DNA of 64,000 nt from NCBI GenBank assembly GCA_037179385.1, contig CM074195.1, forward strand, positions 25,311,087-25,375,086, written 5' to 3'. Shown in pieces: positions 23,989 to 34,734 of this stretch; the first letter of the stretch is position 1; every line of letters begins with the position of its first letter. Position numbers and translations under genes: made by a program. The notes under the pieces were generated by a model that worked only from the letters and a program-made list of their open reading frames with translations, was not told where the DNA came from and did no database searches. This DNA comes from Holothuria scabra (Eukaryota; Echinodermata; Holothuroidea; Aspidochirotida; Holothuriidae).

Positions 23989-25119
23989 TCAGATATCAGT
24001 TACACCACACACCGCCTTTGATGTACTGGGGTGTCTATGTTGCTTTCTCAAGAAAACGAAAACGATAAAAGCTAGTATAAAAATTACTATTACAAAAGTT
24101 GAAATACCAAGTATAACTTGTACAGATTTACCTGATTGTGGGTTTAAAATATTAATTTTTACACTATCTGTAATATTCTTGTTACCATAGTAACCAATAC
24201 AGTGCACGTTGATCTCTGACGTCGATTGTTGGTTTACATTTTCAATCCACACAAAACTGAAATAGTTATCTCTCGTCACATTGTACCCCCAATCTTCAGG
24301 AATACCAATCCACTTTATATCGACCTCGGGGACGTTAGTGGTGCACGTCAGATTAAAATTTTGTCCTAGCTTTACGGTCACGTTTGCCTCATTAACTTTT
24401 ATTGAGAAACTGGAAAGGAAATACAATGGTCCGAAGGAACAAGAACCACTGTACCCTCCATTTTATGGGTTGGGAAACTGCTGTGTAGCATTACAATGAA
24501 ACGTTGCATTGTTAAGAGATTCGTTCATATGACAGCTGAAAGACGTGCTCTTACCAACTTTTTCATTCTCGGAGCAGATATCTGTAATGTTAGTAGAATT
24601 AGTCTTTGATAGAAAAATGTCAGCTTTAACAGAAGCAGGTGGGTTTCCTTCATCGGTTATGCAAGTAAAATTGATATACTCCTGACGTAAATAATCAAAT
24701 ATAACAGGTGAAACGTAGTTAGACAAACATTGTGGATTCTTATCTGAGGGACCGTACAAAACTTTCACTGAAAGAGCTTTTATATTTCGTCCAGCTTCAC
24801 TGCAGTAGTAGTTCCCATCGTCATTCCTGCTCAATGCCTTGATAACAAAAACGCTCACTGTTGAATTCTTATGAAAATCATATCCGTCAGTTACTCCATG
24901 TACTAAGTGTGATCCTTCTACAATGATACGCTGGTTAGTTAACTCAATATTGATGTCGTTTGTTGTATCTTGTTGGCAATACAGCTCAAGAAATATTCCT
25001 TCTTGTAACCAATTCTCATCTTGGGTAAAAAAATTGAAATCTAATCTCTCACAGGTGCTAATTTCTAACACCACCCAAAGGCACAGCAACAATGTCAGGG
25101 ATTGTATCTGCATTATCAT
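23989..25119 (-). CDS. Type I membrane protein with three Ig-like domains, interrupted by one in-frame stop
   Basis: The minus frame from ATG at 25,119 (a second ATG lies 6 bases downstream) encodes a signal peptide rich in Leu (residues 3-23, ending near ISTC). Ig domain 1 follows with Cys 48 and Cys 106 in a canonical DDGNYYC. Domain 2 has Cys 153 and Cys 209 (FTC, FHC). Domain 3 has Cys 259, a Trp in IKWIG and Cys 307. A transmembrane helix (about 333-357) and a ~19-residue tail with no clear ITIM/ITAM come last. N-x-S/T sites are frequent, as expected for a surface receptor. Codon 219 (24,463-24,465) is TAA, after which the same frame stays open for 157 codons. The stop could be a nonsense allele, a sequencing error, or lie in a short unrecognised intron: a good acceptor, CCTTTCCAG, sits near 24,412. 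A CCTTTCAG just upstream of the ATG may be the acceptor of a 5' exon. An adhesion or immune-type role is inferred from the architecture only. Confidence 0.75.
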
Positions 25120-26035
25120 GAAAATCTGAAAGGATAACACCGGAATAAAAATATTTATCAAAGTAATTATCATCGCTGGAAAAGGTAACACAAAATGATA
25201 GCACTTTTACAGGGAAATCGATTTAAATACTCAAACTATTTACCGTAATGTTGGATTGTTTATCATAAAGTGTCAACACAGGGCTTGGATGTCGTCTTTA
25301 TACACTTGTTCCACAGGAGACTATATGACCAAGGAGAATGGTTAACCAGAATATTGGTTTAATTATTTAATACGTAGTTGAATTGAGACTATGGAAATTC
25401 ACACAAACGTCAATCGTCAATGCATTAGTCACATCATACTACGGTGACCTGATACAAAAATTGACGAAATCAGCCGATGTAGCTACCTATGTGTTTTACG
25501 TAACTGAGCGATTGTGATCGCTGAAATTGCGCCAGTCAGTATGGCAACAACACCTAGTGACAAAACACGCTAGTAAGTGGGACTAGACCAAGCAAAAAGA
25601 TGATGTGGGGAAAAACTAACATTTTATTCCGATCACGATTCATTCAAACCTTTAAATAACAATGTAATTCTTCAATCAGGACTGAAGTCGAGTCCAACAA
25701 GCTCAAGTCCAAGTCCGAGTCCAAAAACCACTGTAGGCATAGGTAGGCTAGATTACTCATGACATAATTGTTCCATCTCTGCTATCAGTGATTGACACAC
25801 ATATTGTTTCTAAAATGTGTCTACCCTCTGTCAATCCTTTCATATGACTCCAAACGACCCCTTATGGATTACGACCCTCAGTTTAAGAACCACTAGATAT
25901 ACTCTAAATTCTCGAAAAACAAAGACCTTAAAGTTAACTTACATTTATGACGCCTTGTCCTTCAAGATACCGTAATCATTCTGCACTATCGTCAATAATG
26001 CATCATTAGATCAGATGGCGCAATTTCATACAGAG
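25120..26035. other. Intergenic / 5' flank of the Ig gene
   Basis: No coding signal was seen. It contains an AGTCGAGTCC/AAGTCCGAGTCC cluster (25,683-25,735) resembling the subterminal motif of the hAT element at 58 kb, possibly a remnant. No convincing core promoter was found. Confidence 0.5.
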
Positions 26036-26137
26036 TTAAGCCCCGTCGGCAGGATCATACATTTGTCCGTGAACCAAGAACCAATAAATGTATGAAAAGG
26101 TTTTGAACAAATGTGTGATCGTGTTGGCGGGGCTTTA
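26036..26137. mobile_element. 102-bp foldback MITE
   Basis: TTAAGCCCCGTCGGCAGGAT...ACATTTGT (from 26,036) pairs imperfectly with ACAAATGTGTGATC...GGCGGGGCTTTA (to 26,137), giving ~30-bp terminal inverted repeats around a ~40-bp centre. TTAA or TTA is present at the edges. It has no coding capacity. Confidence 0.6.
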
Positions 26138-26317
26138 GCCAGGAAATTTGTTTACTTGGTTATACATGTGATTTAGAGGGGACGCCCCTGTAAACCCTTT
26201 CGTCTGTCCCTAGCTGACATCTTGCAACTGAAAACATTTCTCTTTGCAACTTTAGTCTTAACATTGTACCATTTCGGGCAAATTGTTTCGGGTAATATGT
26301 GTATACAAGTGACAGCA

Positions 26318-26405
26318 TAGATAGTTAGAGTTTTACGGCACACTTTCCAACCTATTGGTTCAAGTCGAGCCCGCCACGGCCCTTTTTCCAGTTTTGGCTC
26401 ACTGG
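26318..26405 (-). mobile_element. tRNA-SINE family S1, 3' part
   Basis: On the minus strand it reads GAGCCAAAACTGGAAAAAGG, GCCGTGGCGGGCTCGACTTG, AACCAATAGGTTGGAAAGTG and GCCGTAAAACTCTAACTATC. It is a well-kept copy of the S1 3' half without the tRNA-like head. Confidence 0.65.
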
Positions 26406-27235
26406 CAATGTTGAAGAAATAATTATGCAATTCATTTGCCTTGCTTAGAACAGGGCAAATTGCAATCCCTAATGCAGCAGTGTCCACTCATAAATCAGTT
26501 TTGGAAATCACATCACTAAGTGACATATGTCGACTACATTAATGTTGTCCTAAATTTTCTTACATGAAATTCCAAATTTTGTCCAAATACTTGTCTATAA
26601 AAGGCAACAAAGTTAGGAAATATTCCCTGGTTCTGGAAATGAAAAAAAAAAACAAAAAACAAAACCAGTCATATTCAGTTTGACACCAAATCATTAAGTG
26701 ACACCGGCCATCTACAGTGCTGTTTTCGAAAACTTTCTTTCATAGAAATCCAAATTTTATCAATCACTATCATTTGACTTTAAAATATTTTTCTGAAAAG
26801 GCAAAGTTTCAATCCACACAACCTTTCAAATTTCCTCGCAGGAAATCCAGATTTCAAAATGTTTTGCAATACAGGCGCTCAATTTTCAGGTATTTTTTGG
26901 AAAAGGCAGGAGTTTCTTTGAGATTCGCGCGTTGCAAATAACGTTTCTGACAGAACACTGTTCATTTTTGTGCTCGCATCTCCTTCCTGCTGCCGGGAAG
27001 AATCCAATTTTCGGCACTAAGAATAGTATATCGTAGACATGTGGCAATTTGCAACCTGTAGTACTGTTGACCATAGCGTTCCTCCTGTGTATAGCGGTGC
27101 CCTAAATTTTCCACTAAAATGGTATCGTAACATTATAGCTGGTAATTTTCCGATCATTTTGCAACTTCCTTATGTTTTATTGAATTGAACATTTTTGCAA
27201 AGGTAATTTCCAAGTGAGGATTGATTACATTTTAC

Positions 27236-27243
27236 TTACAAAT
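27236..27243. repeat. 8-bp target site duplication, left
   Basis: TTACAAAT, identical to 29,278-29,285, flanking the hAT-type element. Confidence 0.85.
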
Positions 27244-27321
27244 CAGGGGCGTAGCCAGGATTTTCTTGTGGGGGGGGGGGGGGGGCAAAGTCGACTCATC
27301 GTCCCCAATCTTGACCGACAG

Positions 27322-27425
27322 GACTATCTAAGCGGAGCGCCACCATCGGTTGGCGCGGAGCGTACAAGAAAATTTTTGGTTTTAGAAACCCCTCAGATGG
27401 CAGGAAACGTCACATCCCGAGTGTT
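27322..27425 (+). repeat. Dispersed repeat R1 (inside the hAT element)
   Basis: GACTATCTAAGCGGAGCGCC, ACCATCGGTTGGCGCGGAGC and CCCTCAGATGGCAGGAAACG make this one of the clearest R1 copies. Confidence 0.75.
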
Positions 27426-27531
27426 TTATGCTGCATGTTCCCAGTCTGGAAATTTGGATCTCATTTCTGAAATTTCTCATTTAATGCAAAAAAAAAAAAA
27501 AATCAGTCTTTGAAACATGTTAATACATGCT

Positions 27532-27630
27532 TATGAGCGGAGCTCTGCCATCGATTGGCACGGCGCGTACCAGGAAATTTTTGGCTTTACAAACCCCTCA
27601 GATGGCCGGAAACGGCACTTCCCGAGTGTT
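27532..27630 (+). repeat. Dispersed repeat R1 (inside the hAT element)
   Basis: GAGCGGAGCTCTGCCATCG, TTGGCACGGCGCGTACC and CCCTCAGATGGCCGGAAACG, about 210 bases after the previous copy and in the same orientation. Confidence 0.7.
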
Positions 27631-29277
27631 CTGAGCAAGAATATGTTCAGCCCGACTTCGAAATTCTCCCCGCTTCTTAATTGGAGCACTAGACAAAGAT
27701 TAAGGGGCTGAACATACCTTTAGCCCCCACTTTTTTATTTTTCATCGCCGCCACTGGGGTGCGGCATTTTCTTGAGGGAGCGAAGCGCCCAAGTGAGGAG
27801 CCGAGCGAAGGAACGGGGAGCGGGCGTGGTTCTCCCCCTCCTTCCCCAAGGAGATTTGGAATTTTACATCAAAACCTAGCGATCTGGTGAACACCTAAGC
27901 TGGAATTTTTTGACATTTTCAATCTTGTATCAATGTTTTCGTTATTCCCTCTAGAGTTAGTGTGTGGCTTTAAGAGGGTTACTGTACGAGTCAATGGGGC
28001 CCCAGGGAATTGTGTTTAGGTCTGGGCGGGAGTAAGTGCGAACTATAAAAAGAATTTGTACTTATTTAAAGCTTATATAGGTCAATTGTCCCGGCATTTG
28101 GGCCCTATCGGGCACAACTTATGTTGTACTTCTTTCTTCGAGTCGGTACCGCACGACTGACACAAGAGATTATTAACTAAGTTTAGCGAAATGAAATGAA
28201 ATTTCCGACATGTACATTAATCCATTTATTCTACTTATTAATTAACTTGAAAAGATGGGAAGCGTTTGTACTTTATTAGCTCTAGGTAACGGAACTGAGG
28301 AAGAGTGTGCAAAGCGAACCGAACATTTTGGATTTTATCGCAGAAATAACTCTTTTAACCGACTATGGGAAGGCGACAGATTATTCCCGACAGAGGGGCG
28401 GGCCATGCCAGCGACCAGAACAGTCGACAGCCCCTATGTCGAGGGGGTGGTGAGAAGGGGATAGGAAGGAGCCTAACTATCCCATGTCATTGCAGCCTGG
28501 AGCACATTTTGCACCATATCACTTAATATTTTAAAAGCCTAGTTGGGCACTGATAGTGTTCTTTTGGGTCTGAATCGTGAAATTGCAAAGCGCGCGAAGC
28601 ACGCGAAAAGTTTTGTTAGGCTTACAAAAAGAACATAACCTATGTTATCATTAAGAACAAAAAGAAAAATATTAAAACTGTAGGGGTTGTAGACCGTATC
28701 AGGGAAAATATACACTCTGTCGAAACCACCTGGAATACCCGATAAAATAGCCAAACTATGCTCCGCGAGTCGCTCACCAACTGACCTATCGCAGACACAC
28801 ACAAGAGAACAGTAACTAGGCTTTGTGATATGGGATATAATTTACGACTTCTACAAAACCTGTGTACTCTACCTACCCGTTACTTGGTAAATTGGCAGGA
28901 TTTATAATCCCTAGATATGTGGAATGGAAGTATTGAAAAAACTGGAGTGAATCTACAGCGCGCGTAGCGCGCGGGAAATTTGGGGTTCTTATTAGGGAAA
29001 TTGTCCCTTGAGAGCGAAAAACAGGTAAACCATCGAGGAGACTAGTCGCCGTCGGGGACTGCATACTTTATCCTACGACTAAGAGCCCCCCTCGAAAACT
29101 GTAAAAAATGCCCCCGATTCCCTCCCTCCTCTTGCCGTTTATCTTTTTTTTTATTTATTATTTTTTGGGGGCTCTCCTTCATTTTTTCAACATCGCCCAT
29201 CGCGTCCCCAAAATTTCTGTGGGGGGGGGGGGGCACTCTGCCCTCTTTGCCCCCCCCCCCCGCTGGCTACGCTACTG

Positions 29278-29285
29278 TTACAAAT
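29278..29285. repeat. 8-bp target site duplication, right
   Basis: TTACAAAT, an exact match of 27,236-27,243. Confidence 0.85.
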
Positions 29286-29644
29286 GCCATATCCGGCTGT
29301 TCTAGGAGTGTTCAAAAGTTTCTGTATCCCGAGCCAACCAATTGCGGACTTCTGCTTAGATCACTTTTGTTCCCAGAGGTGTCGTGTCTATTGGCACAAT
29401 TTTTGCAAGGATGTCATGAGATTTTGTCTGAAATCCATTTAAAAACCCTAAGCATTTCGAGGTACACCAAGGAGTTACGACGCCCTGTTTACCCCCAGAA
29501 AATAGGGCACCACGCCTTTCCAAGCAGCAACTTCCATGGACTAAAGGTTGGATTCCACTTTGGTAGTTTGGTATTGTCACTCCTCTTACTGCCTTAATTT
29601 TGGGAAAATCGATCTCCAAACACATGCTGGTCATCGTCCAAGGA

Positions 29645-29795
29645 CTTAAAATGGAATCTACGGCCATTGTGCTTGTTGCTCAAGCATTGAAGTAGGGAAA
29701 ACAAGCCAGTGAGCAACAACTAGGAAAAAGACCGCGACCGACTCGACTAATACCAAGTAGTTAGAAACTTGGCCCTAAAACTCCGGCTACCTATT
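29645..29795 (+). mobile_element. tRNA-SINE family S1, body and tail
   Basis: Shares with the 37.6-kb and 42.5-kb copies the block GGCCATTGTGCTTGTTGCTC, AAACAAGCCAGTGAGCAACA, an AGGAAAAAGACCGCGACCG block and GGCCCTAAAACTCCGGC. The tRNA-like head is absent. Confidence 0.6.
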
Positions 29796-30637
29796 GACTT
29801 ACACACTAAATCAACAAATTTCACTGGGCCTCTAAAAGCTTGTCGAAGTTTTCTCCATTGCAAGCTTCCACCCACAGGAAAACAAGGGCGGCTATCTGTG
29901 TCAGATATCGGGGGGGGGGGGGGATTTTCACGAACGACATGTGGGGCTAACGAGGGAGTCTGATATGAGAGATACCGGCGAAGGGTTATAAAATCAGTAG
30001 TGACACAATGAGGTAACCACGGTTTGCGAGACTCATATCTGTAGCCTGCAATGGGTATCATGACCCATGCGCGCGAAGCTGGCGACAATTTTTCTTTTTT
30101 TGTTGGAATTTCTGTCTCCTTTTGCATTACAGCATGGAACTTTGAGCAGGATATTGAATGGCAGAGTAAGTTTCCAATATACAGAAGTTTATTACATGTT
30201 AATACTTTGAAAGATTTTGTCCGATAAAGAGAAAAAGGTAAATTATGAAAAAAATTTTTGGTACGAGTACGAGTTCAAAATCAATTATAACAGTCATGAC
30301 GTTAAGCATCTTGAGGCTGTAACATATAGGGTTTGATTTAGGGGAAAGAGGCCGAAGCCCGCCCCCCACCTTTGAAAAAAGGTTGAACTTTCTTCTTCAT
30401 AAAACACATCAGAGGCCCTATTCCAACTAAAATATGGCTAAATGTTATGTGTCATACTTGCTTGATGACACCACTCCCCTTATATCCCTCAATGCTCCCC
30501 TACTTCACACCAGATATCCCTTAAAGATTGTCAGGCGAATTTCCGATCATTTCCTACTTTTTCATCCTATTGATTTAAATATTTCATTTCAAAAGGAAAG
30601 CTCAAAATAACGACTGCTTTCAATCTGCCAACGAGTC

Positions 30638-30790
30638 CGAGGTAATGCATTTCCGGCTGTTTGTGGTGTTTCGATTTTTCAAAATTTTCTACACGCTCCG
30701 TCCAACCAGGGAGTTGCTAGAGCAACTCCCTGGTCCAACCGATGGTGCGAGTGCCGGTTAGTCTTTCGAACAGGATTACAGAAAAGCGAC
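30638..30790 (-). repeat. Dispersed repeat R1 split by a hairpin insertion
   Basis: R1 read on the minus strand is interrupted between its CCATCGGTTGG and GGAGCGTG blocks by the 26-bp palindrome at 30,706-30,731. Confidence 0.65.
30699..30738. mobile_element. 26-bp palindromic micro-insertion with 7-bp target duplication
   Basis: CAGGGAGTTGCT-AG-AGCAACTCCCTG is a near-perfect palindrome (12-bp arms, 2-nt centre) with GTCCAAC immediately on both sides. In other R1 copies the flanking halves are joined without it. CAGGG...CCCTG ends plus a 7-8-bp duplication look like a hAT-type insertion reduced to its two termini. Confidence 0.65.
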
Positions 30791-30834
30791 GGTATAAATT
30801 CTGTTTACAAGCTTCGCAAATGTAACTTATTTCA

Positions 30835-30920
30835 ATTGGCTGAGGGGTTGCGATTTCCAAAATTTTCTGAATGATCCGCGTCAACTGCATGATGGTGGCG
30901 ATTTGCTTAGCTAGTCTTTT
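30835..30920 (-). repeat. Dispersed repeat R1, diverged
   Basis: The minus strand has the GGCGCGGATCATTCAGAAAA-like block (here through GACGCGGATCA), AAATCGCAACCCCTCAGCC and AGCTAAGCAAATCGCC, in R1 order. Confidence 0.55.
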
Positions 30921-31199
30921 GTTCAATAGTCTATTGCATTTTACGGGCAGAGAGGTTTCTCGGCCCGCTCCCCAAACTTAAATGCTTTCGTCCTTACGCC
31001 TCTCCATGTGTTTATCCTCTTATGACGACATTCAGGACATAACTTTATATGCCTGAGACATAAATGTTTATTAGACGAGGGAAGTGAAAATTGAAAGTGC
31101 TAGATTCAAAATATGACATTTTCATCTAATTCTATTTTGTCATTGCATGTACAAACAAAAATGTTTGCACAATTTTTCATCTTTTTCCATTCGGGAAGT

Positions 31200-31305
31200 G
31201 CCATTTTAGGCCATCTGGAGGGTTTGTAAAGTAAAAAATAAAAAAAAAAAGTCTTGTACGCTAACGCGCCAACTATAATGGTAGCACTCCGCCTAGTCAT
31301 GCTGA
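31200..31305 (-). repeat. Dispersed repeat R1, diverged
   Basis: The minus strand reads GACTAGGCGGAGTGCTACCA, GTTGGCGCGTTAGCGTAC and CCCTCCAGATGGCC, interrupted by a T/A-rich expansion. Confidence 0.55.
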
Positions 31306-32624
31306 CGTTTAACCTCCCCCATATTCATCCATTCCGCCACAATTCCTGGATCCGCCTCTGACATGAAACCCGAAGTGGTGATTCACGCGAACCAACTTTG
31401 AGTGTCCCCCTGGCTTTGTCTAGAACAGCTTACTGTTAATAGTATATATATAGGCCTATGCTAATAAAGTATAGTTGGTTCAACATGGACTGTGGGTCTT
31501 ACACGTAAAGAATGCCGTCATTTTTAATTTATTTACCATACAGTAAAGGGGATCGTGAAACATATGCTTAGGAAGCGGGGGGGGGGGGGAGGGAAGATGG
31601 GGCACACAGTCCCCCAGTAACATATGAGAAGGGGCGGAAGTATGCTTCCGCGCCCACTTCCCGGGTCAGAAAACCCCTTTTTATGTCTTCAAATCTTTAT
31701 GTATCAATGCAATGATGACCAAAAATTTTCGTCCCCCTGTTTCATGCAAGTCATGTTTTCCCCCATTCGAACATTCCACAATTGTCATCCTGAAATATTG
31801 TCCCATAGGCGCTCCGACATATTCTTTTTTTATCCAAGAACATTACTACACTTACCGCCCGTACACACAGGTGGCGTGACATTCCGACCCCACAGCATAT
31901 GGACAGCACAACGTTCAACTAGTTTCTCTGGTTACGCCTCCCTTGTTTCCACTCTCAAGGAATTCAATCGAGTTTCCAACTATCAGACGCTTTTGAAAGT
32001 TTTAAACATTAAAGGTAACGTAATTAAATTGCCCGAAATCTGTAAAGCATCCTTATGGCAGTCACTGTAAAATTTTCATGAAAAATCTAAAAGATTGTAG
32101 AATGCGCACGATCAGCTGTAACTTTGTATTCAGTGGCAATGTACTTTTCATTTGGTAATTTCGAATTCTTTCCGAATTCTTCCCAATACAAGCTCCATAT
32201 CTGTAAACAGTTGTTTCAAAACTTTTCGGCGCGATTCGCGCCCCGCAAAGCGTAATTCGAAATACAGTAGTGCTCACTCTTAAATCACTTTGGGAAACTG
32301 TCATTGAACGGTGTCATTTCGTAGGTCTTAGCAACAACGATGTTTATTCATTGTGCAATCATTCTCAGGTTTGCCACAAAGACAGAAAGTGCAGATTCTT
32401 CAGAAATCCCCAACTTATTGAATTTCTTTACAGGAAAGCCAGAATTCAAAACTTCCCGTTATACAGGGTCCATATCCACAAATATTTGCTAAAAAGGGCA
32501 AAGATTACGCTCCTAATACAGTAGTGTTGACACTTAAAGAAAAATCGTAAAATTTGGGTGTTTGCTCTTTTCCCATGAAAATGTCTAACCTCCGTGCTGC
32601 TTAGCCACTATTTGCAAGCCCAAG

Positions 32625-32725
32625 AAATGCCATTTCCGGCTGTCTTAGGGCTCGCAATTTTCAAAAATTTTCTGTACGCTCCGCGCCAATGAAAGGTGGC
32701 TCTCCGCTTAGTCTTTCGAGAAGAC
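32625..32725 (-). repeat. Dispersed repeat R1
   Basis: The minus strand reads GACTAAGCGGAGAGCCACC, TTGGCGCGGAGCGTACAGAA and GACAGCCGGAAATGGCATTT. Well kept. Confidence 0.7.
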
Positions 32726-33169
32726 TTAATATTTCAGGCAGGACATCAATATCCAACCTTACTGAAATGCTCTCATATACACCCATCATCAGATACCTTT
32801 CAATCCTGTCAGTTGAGTAGTGTGGTCGATGAAGGCTTTAGTTATTGAGGTGTAAAAATGTTTTGCATGTTCCATGTTTGCGGAGGGCATAGATATACTG
32901 GAGTTGTGTCTTGTGTAGCATGGCTGGCAAAAAACGAATACTTTTCACCCTTTTTAGTGCGCAGTTTCATTTGAAAAACTGAGTAATTTATGGCATACAA
33001 TTGTTCTTCCTTGTAGAAAAAGCGAAACATTTAGAATAAGCCAGAATGCAAAAATGCATTGAGGTTTCGACGATACATAAATGTTCCGTTTCAAAGAGTG
33101 CCATCATGCACCATTATCTTCTCATTCAAATGTTATACTAGCATGTTCAAAAAATAATTTTGTCTTTCC

Positions 33170-33970
33170 AGATGACCTTTTGACCTCCATAAAAGCCATA
33201 CATAGCTAGACTGACAAACAACAGACAGATAAATGGACAAACAGCTATCTTGAGAGATCATATGTAAAAAGGTTTCCAGGCTTTGACCCCCAGAGACCCC
33301 AGATGACCTTTCTTCTCTGCCAAAAACAAAAGGGACCATCCTCTGGCCATAACGCACCCAAATACCAAATATGAAATCTATTCAAGCTACTTAACTTGAG
33401 ATATCACATTAACAAGGTGAGCCCAGATGACCTTTGGTCTCCGCCAAAAACAAAGGGACCATCTACTGACTGTAATGCATCCACATACCCAAATATGAAA
33501 TCTATCCCAGTTTCCTATCTTGAGATATTGCGTTAACAAGGTTTTCAGACTTTGACCCCTGGTGACCCCAGATGACCTTCGACCTCCACCAAGAACAATA
33601 GGAACATCTCCTGACCATATCGCATCCTCATACTCTATTCAAGCTTTCTACCTTGAGATATCGTGTTAACGAGATTTTCAGACTATGACCCCCGGTGACT
33701 CCAGATTGCCTTTGACCTACGCCAAAAAACAGTAGAGGCCATCCGACTCTGACGTATCCACATACCAAATATGGAATCTATCCAAGTTTCCTACCTTGAG
33801 CTATTGCGTTGACAAGGTTTTCAGACTTTGAACTCTGGTGACCCCAGATTACTTTTGACCTCCACCACAAACAATAGCGTTCTTCCTCTCAATATGGCGC
33901 ATCTATGTACCAAGTTTGAAAACTGTCAGACATTCCTATCTTGAGATATCGTGTTAACAAGCAAAGTGTC
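33170..33970. repeat. Tandem repeat, six diverged units of ~125-145 bp
   Basis: AGATGACCTTTGACCTCC-like starts recur near 33,171, 33,301, 33,425, 33,571, 33,702 and 33,846. Each is followed by CCAAAAACAA...GGACCATC, ATACCAAATATGAAATCTAT, CCTTGAGATATCGTGTTAAC and TTTTCAGACTTTGACCCC. Units carry TGACCTTTGACC half-site pairs. The block runs directly into CA and ATAC microsatellites. Confidence 0.8.
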
Positions 33971-33975
33971 ACAAA

Positions 33976-34075
33976 CATACACACACACGCACACACACAC
34001 ATACATACATACATACATACATACATACATACATACATACATACATACATACATACATACATACATACATACATG
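33976..34075. repeat. (CA)n followed by (ACAT)n microsatellite
   Basis: CACACACG-type repeats (33,976-34,002) followed by about 70 bp of pure ATAC units. Open frames reading TYIH or MYVC through it are artefacts. Confidence 0.95.
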
Positions 34076-34078
34076 TGG

Positions 34079-34142
34079 TAGGATGAGGCGCATGGTCCAA
34101 AAATTGCTCCACCCCCACTTTCAGATTGCTTCTTACGCCACT
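34079..34142 (-). repeat. 75-bp dispersed repeat with hAT-like terminus
   Basis: Shares the GGATGAGGCGCATGGTCC block and the terminal TTACGCCACTG with the copies at 3,415-3,485 and 19,971-20,041. It directly follows the (ACAT)n microsatellite. Confidence 0.5.
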
Positions 34143-34734
34143 GCCATGAAAGGATATACACGACAAGAAAAGGGGAAGCAGCTATATCCAGTTGAAGAAT
34201 CAAGCAACCCGAAGTTGAGCTAGAAGTTTAGATTTTCCAAACGATATCTGGAACGAAACAGCTTAGATGAGCAAAAATCGTCGAAAATTTAGGGGTTTTG
34301 CTCCAGAAATACTGAAATCATGTTAATTAATGAAACAACAATCCAAGATATCGTACCAGAACGTTAAAATTTTCCCAACTACCTTACTGCTAGTCCCTTC
34401 CAACACGATCTTGAGCTTTTTGTGCAGACGCACGCCCTATAAACATTGTTCCCAAAATTATCCTGACAGGCATGCAAGTCCACAATATGTAATCAGCTAA
34501 CTCCCTGCAGTGTGCATATTAAAAATGTCGGTTACTCTGCACAGTTTCACCCTGATGATAATCAAAGATCACTCAGCAATTAAGAGGCTTACATTCTCCA
34601 TAAAAAATAATAAAAACCACAGATTTTCGGGGAAAATCCCCCCTCCTCTTCCCTGGACCTAATATTGACACACTTATTTTCTACGAAACATGATACATCA
34701 ACCATGATATATGAACAAGACATATCAACCCCTC

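Larger units (their letters stand above)
27244..29277 (+). mobile_element. hAT-type non-autonomous transposon, 2,034 bp
   Basis: It starts CAGGGGCGTAGCCAGGATTT and ends with the inverted partner CCGCTGGCTACGCTACTG. Both ends are flanked by the identical octamer TTACAAAT. An 8-bp duplication and CAG...CTG termini are the hAT hallmark. Just inside each end lies a homopolymer run (G at 27,271-27,285, C at 29,250-29,261). Inside are two R1 repeats (27,322-27,425 and 27,532-27,630), two GC hairpins (near 28,587 and 28,955) and no transposase-like frame; the open frames there are short and unrecognised. It is most likely a defective element loaded with older repeats. Confidence 0.85.
29286..33165. 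other. Repeat-rich intergenic stretch
   Basis: No gene was recognised. It holds one SINE (29,645-29,795), R1 copies near 30.7, 30.9, 31.25 and 32.7 kb, GC hairpins near 30,067 and 32,228, and poly-G runs at 29,911-29,924 and 31,578-31,589. The open frame at 31,624-32,070 has no recognisable domain. Confidence 0.6.

Noticed and set aside
31345..31360. CCTGGATCCGCCTCTG, which looks like a hAT end (CAGAGGCGGATCCAGG)
   Set aside because: No matching opposite terminus or 8-bp duplication was found nearby.
33170..33970. CRISPR-like array
   Set aside because: Units are long, diverged and head-to-tail without unique spacers, in a eukaryotic context.
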